64,000 nucleotides of DNA from Apus apus (lineage: Eukaryota > Chordata > Aves > Apodiformes > Apodidae), in the NCBI RefSeq assembly GCF_020740795.1, contig NC_067285.1, positions 79,028,842-79,092,841 of the forward strand, written 5' to 3'. The notes under the pieces are model-generated. The model was not told the DNA's origin. It worked only from the letters and a program-made list of their open reading frames with translations, and did not search any database. Below are positions 27,101 to 35,180 of the stretch, in pieces (the stretch's first letter is position 1; each line of letters begins with the position of its first letter). The translations under genes and the position numbers were made by a program.

Positions 27101-30100
27101 GACTTGGCAGATGAGAAGAGAGCAGCAGATATTGTCTACCTCGACTACCATAAGACTTTTGACACTGTCTCCCTTAGGATCCTTAGAGAAGATGATGAAT
27201 TTTTGGCTGGATGAACAGCGATGTGGACTGTAAACTGGCTGAAGGGCTGAGCTCAGTGAGTGGTGATCAATGCTATGAAGTTTAGTTCAAGCCAGTAAGT
27301 AGCAGTGTACCAGTGTACCAGTAAGTAGCACTGGGGTCAATATACTGTTCAATATCTTCATTAACAATCTGGATGATAAAAGAGAATGTAGGTATCCTCA
27401 GCAAATTTTGCAGATGATATAAAACTGGGAGGAATGGCTGAAGTACCAGGGCGTTATGCTGGCATCCAAAGTGATCTTGACAGGCTGGAGAAATGGACTG
27501 ATCCGAACCTCATGCAGACAGACAAAGAAATGCAAAGTTCTGCACCTGGGGGGGAAACAACCTCATGCACCAGTACATGCATGGGGCCACCCTGTGGTAA
27601 AGCAGCTTGTCTGGAGAGGACCCGGTTCTGAGGGACAGCAAGGTGAATGTCAGCCAGCAATATGGTCTTGCAGCAAAAGCAGGTAAGAGCATAGGTTACA
27701 CTCCAGGATTAGGAAAGGTGCTGCAAGCAGGTTGAGGGAGGTGATCCTTCCCCTCTACTCAGCATTGGAGAGGCCACACCTGGAGTACTGTGTTCAGTTC
27801 TGGGCTCCCCAGTACAAAAGACACAGGGACACACTGGAGGGAGTCCAGCAAAGGGCTACGAAGATTATTAAGGGACTGGAGCATCTCTCTTTATGAGAAA
27901 CGGCTGGGAAAGCTGGGACTATGGGACTGTTCAGTGTGGAGAAGACAAGGCTCTGGGGGATCTTGTCAGTGTTAAAACATCTGAAGGGAGGTGTAAAGAA
28001 GACACAGTCCAGCCCTTTTCAGCCTCCTTCCTTAGAGATATTCATAAGCCATCTGGACACAATCCCGGACAACCAGCTCTAGGAGGCCCTACACAAGCAG
28101 GGGGTTGAATCAGAAAAACTCAAGGCCCTGCCAACCTCAATCATTCTGTGACTCTGCAATACATCCTCTTCCTTATGTTCTCTATGTACCAAAGGTTTCA
28201 AAATACTTAAACTTCAATTTCTTACTCAAATTTAAGAGAACTGTGAAGACTGCTCAGGTGCCATGACACTCTTAACAGATTCCATCAACGTTTTTAACAC
28301 TGAAAATGAGAATTTTTCCTTTCATCAAAATTTTACTGCCAGGAACAATGTACTGCTTACACATCTGAAAATGATCAACTAAACACAATTAAGGTGTGCT
28401 ACAGTTTGCCTCTTCATCTCTAGCATCAACCACTTACAGAAACACAATTTTAGGAGACAGGCAGACTTTTCTGGATCATATCATGAAAATATCAAAGTGC
28501 AATTTAGTCTGCAATTTTCAATTTAGTGCAGCAATAAACCCAGCAATTTTGCATCTTGAATAAAAAAGCCTGCAGAGATTATACACATTTATATTAAAAG
28601 GTTTTACTATTCTACCTAGCTTTTCTGGTGAAAATGTGAGTATTTTTATTTAGAAAATAAACTATGTTTTTTCTTACATGCTGATTTGAAGGTTCAAATA
28701 TAGTCTCCTGAAGCTATAGCTCTGTTTTCTCTTTATCAGTCTTCACCTGGTAAAGCCAACTATAGTTTCCAATATCCAAGTTCCTACTTGCACAGAAAAC
28801 ACATTCCTTCACAAGAAATATTATCTTTTCCCAATCTCTTCACTGCTTTGATTTATTCATAACATCTATCACCATCTGCAATTTTTACTCAGATACATCT
28901 TCAGCTTTCCTGTCTTTCTTTATCCACTACTGCTAGACAGTTTCTTCTGAAGAAGTTCTCATTGACTCAGCAAGCATCCAGCATAACTGCCTTGTCCACA
29001 GGACTCCATTATGAAAAAAGCTATCTTCTTAGGCTAGAAATTGTATTGTCAATCAGCACTTTTAATTCTTCCATTTTTTTCCTTCCTTACCTTTTGTGCT
29101 CATTCTACCAATCAAAAATTAAAAATATTTTCATAATTACCAATGATGGGGAAAGGAGTATTATGAGAACTTTATAGAATCATCACAGAATCACAGAATG
29201 TCTTGGGTTGGAAGGGACCTCTGAAGGTCATCTAGTCCAACCCCCCTACAATAAGCAGGGACATCTCACACTAGACCAAACTGTCCAGAGCCCCATCAAG
29301 CCTGTTCTCTCGCATGTCTTCCCCCAGTCTGTATTTGTATCTCTGGTTGCCCCAGACCAGGTGCAGAATCCTGCACTTTTGAACCTCATGAGGTTCAAAA
29401 GGGCTCACTTCTCCAGCTTGTCCAGGTCTTTCCGGATGGCATCCCATCCCTCTGGCGTATCAACTGCACCACCCAGCTTGTGTTATTGGCCATACTTGCT
29501 GAGGGTGTTCTCAATGCCATGACCAATATGATTAATGAAGATATTCAACAACACTGGTCCCAGTATAGGCCCCATAGGGACACCATTGGTCACCGTTTTC
29601 CATCTGAACATCAACCCATTGACCAATACTCTCTGGATTCTTCCTCTTCTATTTAATGTGACTAATTTCTTTTTCAGCATCACCTGTAAAATCTCTTACC
29701 ACAGCCACTTGCAACCTACTGATAGCCAACTGCTTAAAAGAAATAAAATCTGCAAATCTATCTCTCTTTTCAGACCTTCTGAGAAATGCTGTCCTCATCT
29801 CCCTCTACTGCCCTATTTTACTCCATCAAAAAACTGTTGTTGCACTTATTTCTCTATCATTCTGTACACATTAATTCCTTCAAGAATCTTTTATTATCAG
29901 TTTGAAAGCACTTGACTGACTCTTAATGCTCACATGTCAACTTCCACAATTATCTCCACGTTGCTTTCTGCATAAGCACATACATTGTAAAAGTCCTTAA
30001 CTGAGTCAAGTAACCTTTGACTCACTACTCATATACCTCCCTGAAATGTACATCTCTTGAAACTAGTATTATTTTAACAGCAACAGCTTATATTTTAAAA

Positions 30101-33100
30101 GCTCAACTATTCTCCCAGTTTGCTACCGCTCTTCAGTTGTGCCTAGTACAGCCACTAATGTAATTTTCTATGTTCAAGTTCACAGTAATATTTTTAAACT
30201 ATGTAATACAGTAATAATGTTCAATATATACTAAAATAGTAAAATGTGACTGGAGAGTGTCTATTATTCTGTCATTCCTTAGAAAAAGTTACTTATGGTT
30301 TTAAATGAAATGGTTTCACCTAACACCTACAGTGTCTTGTATCAAATAACCTTTGGTATTGGTGATATTTGCAAAGCTTTGCATTTACAAGTTAGTATTT
30401 GCAGTTACATTGATGGAAATAACATCAAATTATATTTTTCTTTTCATGTCCAAATAATGGACTAAAATCTAATTAATATAACATGTAATAAGAGAGTAAA
30501 CACTTCTGAATTATTTGACTAGATTAATTTGATTGTCAAGGAATTCTTCCACCTATATTACCAAGCTTAAAACATCACAATTTTAACAGAAAGTGTTTTA
30601 ACAAAGAGGATGTGACTTGGAAACACTTGAAGGAATATTACCTGATTCTCCCACTAATAATGTATGCTTAGTGTATTCCATGACTTTTCGTGCTACACCA
30701 ATTGCATTTTTTACACGTCTGAGATCCGCAACTGCCCCAACCTCCATAGTGTTGCTGGAAACAAGAAATATTGAAAACTTATTAAAATTACAACCATAAT
30801 TATACAATTTATTAGACAAAATCTGCTCCATCTAAATTAGAAATCTCTTTAACATATTGCTTTAATTGTTCTATGCCAGAGACAGATAGCATCATACTAG
30901 TAGGGAAAAGCTTCACACATGTATAGTTTCCTTTCACAGGAATGGGGATGTTGTTCAAGTAATAACAATTCCACCCACAGCAATATTTTCAGTAGAGAGA
31001 CTATTTTGTTACAAAACTTCACATCATGAACCACACACTTGCAATTACTTTTTAATTAGTACAGCTTTAAAGGGTAAAGAAAGTATAGAAAACAATTTCT
31101 CCAGAAATTAAAAATTTATGGAGTGAATGTAAAGCAAAAGCTTACAACGCTACAAATCACCTGCTTTGCAATTGCAATCTAGAGCTGGATTACTGCACTT
31201 CGTGTAAAGATACAACAAAAAACATGCTTAGTTAATCTTCCATAAATTAGGTATCTTTCCTAGTTCCCACAGTTAACATATATAATTTGTCCCACAGTCA
31301 GCCCTAAATCAACAAAATCTCTGTAACAACCCTTACATTAAAGTGTGCTAAAATGACAGGGATCATTCTCCATGTAGTTTTCTTACCCATCCATAATCAT
31401 TGCATCCAGTGTTGTTTCTCCACTTTCATCTGGGCTTCCTCCATATCCCACACTCCCGTCACATTGGTCAATCTCACACTGACCACAGCCTTTCTCAACA
31501 GCATCCAGCTCAGAACCCCCCATATGTAATACTCTCCAAGCTGTAATCAACACAGATAATTAGATGTCACCAGTGAAAACAATCTCCACTACTGCTTTAA
31601 AGAATATTTTAAAGATAGACATCATGAAGAAGGACTATGTAAGTGGACCAAAAAAGTAAACTATAACTCATAGGTGAAATGAAGTCAAAATAGAATTATC
31701 TTCAAAAGAATATAAAGCATAATTTTTTTAAATACTGTTTTTTCTTGAATATCTGATTAGTGTTTCTAACTGAGAAATGAATTTTTTTTCTGACTGGGAA
31801 GGTATAAATTTGCTGACAAGCATCACAACTTCCATGTATTAAATAACCTCCTCTGCACAGAACCAGCCATTACTTTATTACTGTTTATTAAAAGCCTTTT
31901 TGGGGGAAGGAGAGAGGGAAGCAAAACTTGTATCTACAAAAAATAAAATGTTTTAACAAGCAGCCCTCAAAACCTTAATATGAGACTACCAAGAGTCCAG
32001 CTGAAGAAAAAAAATTAAACATCTACACCATACAGTGATCCAAAAGATCTAAACCTACAACAGTGACAACATAAGAGCAAAAAGAAAATGGAAACAACAT
32101 ACAAGAAAATACAGTCTCCACATGCTTCTGCTCAACCCTTAGTCTTCTGCTCTCTAGGACTTAGTTTATGGTGCTGTTTTGTAAGACTCAGAGCGCCTTG
32201 TGACATGACTTGAATAAACTGGGCCTGAAGGCCTTGAACATAGGACACTCCATAAGGCTGGACCTTAGGCAAAATTTTCCAAGATGCCTGACCCTGCTGC
32301 CACTGGCAGCTGCAATCTTGTTTCCCCTGCCTCATCCTGACTCTGGTGCTCCATCATCTGCCAGACCCAGCACATGGGAGGCAGCAGAAACATTCAGTCC
32401 AACTCTTTTTGGCAGAAGTAAGCTTTACATTTTATCAACCATCTTAAGAAGCCTCATTTTCACAAATGCTGCATGCAACTGCATGAAACTGCCTTTACCA
32501 AGGAAAAAGTAAGATTTAATACCTAGCATCCAACTCCACATATGTTTGCCTTTATAATAAACTCCACTGTAAGGACTACTGGCTTCTATTACCTTTAATG
32601 CTGTGAGTAGCCTTAATATAATCTTTCAAAAGCTGCAAAGGAAGGGCCTTGCAGTTTTCATGACTATTTCACTTATGATCCACAAAAGGCTTCATAGGTA
32701 ACCCATTTCATTAGCAAGGCTTCCAATATAAGGTGCTATTTAAAATGCAACTATGCTAAAATAGCTTAGGAGTTTTTTAAAATCAGTATCAGTAATGCTG
32801 GTTTGACTGTCAATAACACATCACAAAACAACACAGAGCTCTAAAAGTGTAATATTCAGAACTATCTAAATCTTTAGGGCAAGAATAAATCTCAGAAGGG
32901 CACCATAGCAAATAAATCACCTTGCAGACAGCCACAAGAGTGTGAACCACCTCATTACATTATTGGCAAAAGTATGTTTTTAAACTACTTTTTCTGTAGC
33001 TCATAGCCCAACCCCCCCCAGCCTTTTTTTTTTTTTTTTTCCCTCCTTCAAACGCTTTTCCGCCAGCCTTTAAAGTTAAACCATTTGCTTGCAGGTTCTC

Positions 33101-34086
33101 AGATAACACCAGGGCTCTGGTGTTCCACCACTGGAAATGCAAGCTGACGAGACTTCGCCCCCTCCCGCACGAAGACAACCTGGCACCCGGTGCCCGGCCA
33201 AGCTCTCCGAGGCCCGACAAAGCCCCTTTCCAAACTGGCAGAGGCACTGCACGCAGTCTCCCTGCCGGACCTGGGGCTCTCTCTGACCCCTGAGGGGAGA
33301 AGGTGGCCAGGAGGGAGCCCGGGCCTGCTGCAGCCAGTGAAGTCTCACAGATCACACAGAATCACCAAGGCTGGAAATGACCTTTAAGATCAGCAAGCCC
33401 AGCCTGTGACCAACACCACCACATTGTCTAGACCATGGCACCAAGTGCCACATCCAGCCTTTTCTGGAACACATCCAGGGATGGTGCCTCCACCGCCTCC
33501 CTGGGAAGTCCATTCCAATGTCTAATCACCCTCTTCGTGAGGAAATACTTCCTAATATCCAACCTAAACCTCCCCTGGAGCAGCTTGAGGCCCTGCCCTC
33601 TTGTCTTGTTGCTAGTTGCCTGGAAAAAGAGCCCAGCCCCCACCTGGCTACAACCTCCCTTCAGGTAGCTGAAGAGAGTGATGAGGTCCCCTCGAGTCTC
33701 CTCCTCTCCAGGCTAAACAACCCCACGGAAGCAGGGTCACAGCCTGCTTCTTCCTCCCACACGAAAGCGCGTTCTAGCCTAAGAGACTTATTTTGGTTTA
33801 AGCCAACACTCCGAGCCTCCCTTCGGCCCTCAGCAGGAAAGCGCAGCAGGAGGAGCACCGAGCTAGGGGAGCGATCGGCACTGCCCGGCACTGTCCCGCC
33901 CTGCCCGCTCCGCTCCCCCGCCGGGGCACCTGTCTCTGCGGCCTTCCTAAACGCCCAGGTGTTGATGACCAGAGGCAGGGCAGCCTGTGGGGCGGCGCCC
34001 TCCAGCTGCAGCATGACGAGCAAGAGAGGCATGACCAGCACTCGCTGCCAGCCCCCGCCGTGTCCCGCCGCCGCCACGGCCGCCAT
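18068..34086 (-). CDS. AGA: AGA, lysosomal N(4)-(beta-N-acetylglucosaminyl)-L-asparaginase (whole gene, nine coding exons)
   Basis: AGA hydrolyses the GlcNAc-asparagine bond in the last steps of lysosomal glycoprotein breakdown. It is an N-terminal nucleophile hydrolase that cuts its own precursor to expose a catalytic Thr. Coding exons add to 1071 nt, 356 residues plus stop, ten more than human. Exons 2-8 measure 154, 113, 113, 115, 76, 108 and 134 nt, equal to the human exons as I know them from cDNA numbering. Conserved functional residues: Ser82, nucleophile Thr216 after Asp215, Thr234, Arg244, Asp247 and Gly268 (human 72, 206, 224, 234, 237, 258). Cys173 corresponds to human Cys163, the residue hit in Finnish aspartylglucosaminuria. 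The human Asn38 sequon is absent (Lys48), the Asn308 sequon is kept (Asn318), and extra sequons occur at Asn170 and Asn203. The gene appears intact, and the CpG-island promoter suggests broad expression. Confidence 0.96.
19009..19142 (-). CDS. AGA: AGA coding exon 8
   Basis: The acceptor is TTTTTCAG and the donor TTATG|GTATGT. It encodes [10 protein letters not shown] to CANTTGSYG. Asn318-Thr-Thr is the conserved beta-chain glycosylation site (human Asn308). Length 134 nt. Confidence 0.95.
19143..21202 (-). other. AGA: AGA intron 7 (and the short intron 8 at 18169-19008)
   Basis: Non-coding, AT-rich, no recognised repeat. Intron 6 (21311-21829) and intron 5 (21906-23920) are likewise featureless to me. 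Confidence 0.7.
21203..21310 (-). CDS. AGA: AGA coding exon 7
   Basis: The acceptor is TCTACAG and the donor CCCAG|GTTTGT. It encodes [15 protein letters not shown] and ATGDGD. Arg244 and Asp247 bind the substrate alpha-carboxyl and amino groups in this family. Length 108 nt. Confidence 0.95.
21830..21905 (-). CDS. AGA: AGA coding exon 6
   Basis: The acceptor is ATTTTAG and the donor CCAGG|GTTAGT. It encodes [18 protein letters not shown], with Thr234 in GTSTNG equivalent to human active-site Thr224. The adjacent Cys224-Cys225 pair is unusual; human has His-Lys there. Length 76 nt. Confidence 0.94.
23921..24035 (-). CDS. AGA: AGA coding exon 5: autocleavage site and catalytic Thr
   Basis: The acceptor is ATTACAG and the donor ATTG|GTAAAC. 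The exon ends in HDHDTIG. The bond between Asp215 and Thr216 is where the precursor should cleave, giving a beta chain with N-terminal Thr216. The linker before it (residues 195-211) differs strongly from human, with a basic SRRS and an Asn203-Gln-Thr sequon. Length 115 nt. Confidence 0.94.
24036..25045 (-). other. AGA: AGA intron 4
   Basis: About 1 kb, AT-rich. It contains two adjacent perfect palindromes (24675-24725), listed separately. Confidence 0.7.
24675..24725. repeat. Two back-to-back perfect palindromes
   Basis: 24675-24703 is a 14-bp-arm inverted repeat around a single T (arms TGTAAAAATTTCTG and its complement). 24703-24725 is an 11-bp-arm inverted repeat around a single A (arms ATGTATAAATT). 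They share one base and both lie in AGA intron 4. Confidence 0.9.
25046..25158 (-). CDS. AGA: AGA coding exon 4
   Basis: The acceptor is TTTTCAAG and the donor AAG|GTATGG. It encodes residues 142-179 ending [10 protein letters not shown]. Cys173 aligns with human Cys163, and Asn170-Gln-Ser is a potential extra N-glycosylation site. This is the most divergent part of the alpha chain. Length 113 nt. Confidence 0.93.
26846..26932. repeat. T/G-rich low-complexity tract
   Basis: About 90 bases of TTTTTTGTTG- and GGGTTTTTT-type sequence just 5' of the CR1 insertion. Open frames on either strand here are compositional artefacts. Confidence 0.8.
26950..28158 (+). pseudogene. CR1 LINE, 5'-truncated, broken reverse transcriptase
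   Basis: The + strand reads through a CR1 reverse transcriptase in pieces. [13 protein letters not shown] (27136-27174) matches RT motif A with both Asp kept; further on come a palm segment, [14 protein letters not shown] and a short 3' end with CAATCATTCTGTGACTCTG at about 28138-28156. Several frameshifts separate the pieces. It is antisense to AGA, inside intron 3. An old copy. Confidence 0.88.
29173..29650 (-). pseudogene. CR1 LINE 3' fragment
   Basis: The + strand begins AGAATCATCACAGAATCACAG followed by TTGGGTTGGAAGGGACCT, the reversed CR1 tail. Further in, the - strand encodes [19 protein letters not shown], a decayed CR1 RT segment ([17 protein letters not shown] in the intact copy at 62199). 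The gap between tail and RT is too short for a full CR1, so there is an internal deletion. Same orientation as AGA, intron 3. Confidence 0.85.
30642..30754 (-). CDS. AGA: AGA coding exon 3
   Basis: The acceptor is TTTCCAG and the donor TCAG|GTAATA. Residues 105-141 include [11 protein letters not shown] and [10 protein letters not shown], near-identical to the family. Length 113 nt. Confidence 0.95.
31387..31540 (-). CDS. AGA: AGA coding exon 2
   Basis: The acceptor is GATTACAG and the donor GG|GTAAGA. It encodes residues 53-104, including a cysteine cluster (Cys71, 74, 79) and [12 protein letters not shown], with Ser82 equivalent to the human substrate-site Ser72. Length 154 nt. Confidence 0.95.
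31541..33929 (-). other. AGA: AGA intron 1
   Basis: 2.4 kb. It contains a CR1 fragment at its 5' side (33341-33725) and an A/T-rich remainder. A moderately GC-rich patch at 32130-32410 has no recognised identity. Intron 2 (30755-31386) is featureless. Confidence 0.8.
33341..33725 (-). mobile_element. CR1 LINE 3' end fragment in AGA intron 1
   Basis: The + strand starts AGTCTCACAGATCACACAGA, continues TGACCTTTAAGATCAGCAAG, and proceeds into the reversed C-terminal CR1 region. Translated on the - strand this gives [20 protein letters not shown], a typical CR1 ORF2 C-terminus. It lies about 200 bases inside the gene from exon 1, in the sense direction of AGA. Confidence 0.9.
33930..34086 (-). 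CDS. AGA: AGA coding exon 1: signal peptide and start of the alpha chain
   Basis: The ATG at 34084-34086 has a good context (G at -3, G at +4). It is the first ATG in this open frame; the frame continues upstream only to a GTG. Residues 1-52 include a hydrophobic core (about 16-28, [13 protein letters not shown]) and then the conserved LPLVINTW. This leader is about ten residues longer than the human one; a second in-frame ATG at Met19 could be an alternative start. The donor is ACAG|GTGCCC at 33929, phase 1, as in human exon 1. Confidence 0.9.
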
Positions 34087-34210
34087 TGCGGCCCGCCCCG
34101 GCCCGCACTGCGCCGTCACCCCCCCGGCGCCTGGCGCAGCGCATGCGCGAGGGGGCCGGCCGGGCGGAGCGGCGCGATGCGGCAGCTGCGGCCGCAGGGC
34201 GGCGCGGTCG

Positions 34211-34260
34211 GGGGTGCGCGCGTGGGGGTGCGCGCGTGGGGGTGCGCGCGTGGGGGTGCG
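34211..34260 (+). repeat. 14-bp tandem repeat in the AGA promoter
   Basis: Three full copies and part of a fourth of GGGGTGCGCGCGTG. Each unit combines a G4 run with an alternating GCGCGC core. It lies about 125-175 bases upstream of the AGA start codon. Confidence 0.92.
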
Positions 34261-34437
34261 CTGCGCGGCCAGGCCCTTGGGCTACGTTTTGAGGCCGCGA
34301 GAAGGCTCTCGGCAAAGGCTGAGGCCTAGTGCAGATTAAAATACTGTTTGTATGCCTGGCTGTGTGTTTAAGCCAGCCTCGTTCTGTGGAGGTCACAATC
34401 TGTTCATGAAATGACGGGCGGTGGAGATGAGCTGTGA

Positions 34438-34630
34438 TGATGGGATGGGGCTGTGTGGTGGGATGGGGCTGGGCGGTGGGATGGGGCTGTGTGGTGGGAT
34501 GGGGCTGTGGTGATGGGATGGGGCTGTGTGGTGGGATGGGGCTGTGTGGTGGGATGGGGCTGTGGTGATGGGATGGGGCTGGGCGGTGGGATGGGGCTGT
34601 GTGGTGGGATGGGGCTGGGCGGTGGGTGCC
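34438..34630 (+). repeat. G-rich minisatellite, about ten 18-19-bp units
   Basis: Units share GGGATGGGGCT followed by one of three variable linkers (GTGTGGT, GGGCGGT or GTGGTGAT). The linkers alternate irregularly, as expected from unequal exchange. Every unit has GGG and GGGG runs on the + strand. It sits 350-550 bases upstream of the AGA start codon. Long open frames through it (WWDGAV-type translation) are artefacts. Confidence 0.95.
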
Positions 34631-34727
34631 AGCAGAGACCCTGGGATGGGCCAGTCTGTGGTGGTAGGGCTGTGGGGTGGGGGATCCCCAGGTACAGCAT
34701 GTTCAAAAGCAGTCTCTGTGTACGGGC

Positions 34728-35180
34728 AGCGAAGCTGGTGAAAGATCCAGAGCACAAGTCTTCTAAGGAGTGGCTGAAGGAACTGGGATTGTTTAGTCTG
34801 AAGAACAGCAGGCTGAGGGGAGACCTTATGACTTTCTACAGCTACCTGAAAGGAGGTTGTAGTCAGGTAGGGATTGATGTCTTCTCCCAAATAGCAAGTG
34901 ATAGGACAAGAGGAAATGGCTTCAAGTTGCACCAGGGGAAGTTTAGATTGGATATTAGGAAAGATTTCTTTACTGAAAGAGTGGTCAATCATTGGAGCAG
35001 GCTGCGCAGGGAAGTGGTGGAGTCACCATCCCTGGAGGTATTAAAAAAATGTGTAGATGTAGCACTTGGGGACATGGCTTAGTGGGCATGGTGGTGTTGG
35101 GTTGACAGACTTGATGATCTTAGAGATATTTTCTAACCTTAATGATTCTGTGATTCTGTGACTCTCTTCTATGATTCTAT
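34728..35180 (+). pseudogene. CR1 LINE 3' fragment
   Basis: The + strand encodes the CR1 ORF2 C-terminus in one open frame to a TAG at 35080: [20 protein letters not shown], then [20 protein letters not shown], then [17 protein letters not shown]. It ends in a 3' tail with ATGATTCTGTGATTCTGTGA. The 5' end is truncated next to the minisatellite, and the fragment points away from AGA. Confidence 0.9.

Larger units (their letters stand above)
25159..30641 (-). other. AGA: AGA intron 3, with two opposed CR1 copies
   Basis: At 5.5 kb it is the largest intron of the gene. It contains a + strand CR1 (26950-28158), a - strand CR1 (29173-29650) and a T/G-rich tract (26846-26932). Confidence 0.8.
33850..34340 (-). 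promoter_or_regulatory. AGA: AGA CpG-island promoter
   Basis: This is an abrupt GC- and CpG-rich block in an otherwise AT-rich window, centred on AGA exon 1 and extending about 250 bases upstream of the ATG. No TATA box is placed where one would expect it, consistent with a housekeeping promoter with dispersed starts. The exact transcription start cannot be read from sequence alone. Confidence 0.8.

Noticed and set aside
32132..32410. Moderately GC-rich patch in AGA intron 1 with frames on both strands
   Set aside because: It looks as if it could be an old repeat, but no family features were recognised and no tail or duplication was found, so it is not called.
34087..34119. Upstream extension of the AGA frame by 11 codons
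   Set aside because: The extension begins with GTG, not ATG. The ATG at 34086 has a good initiation context and is followed by a signal peptide.
33518..34339. 273-codon open frame on the + strand opposite AGA exon 1
   Set aside because: It runs across a reversed CR1 and the CpG island. The composition is Pro/Ala/Arg-rich as expected of GC-rich antisense, with no domain, and the opposite strand holds the real exon.
34453..35082. 209-codon open frame starting in the minisatellite
   Set aside because: The first part is translation of the tandem repeat (WWDGAV-type) and the second is a CR1 ORF2 C-terminus; the fusion is accidental.
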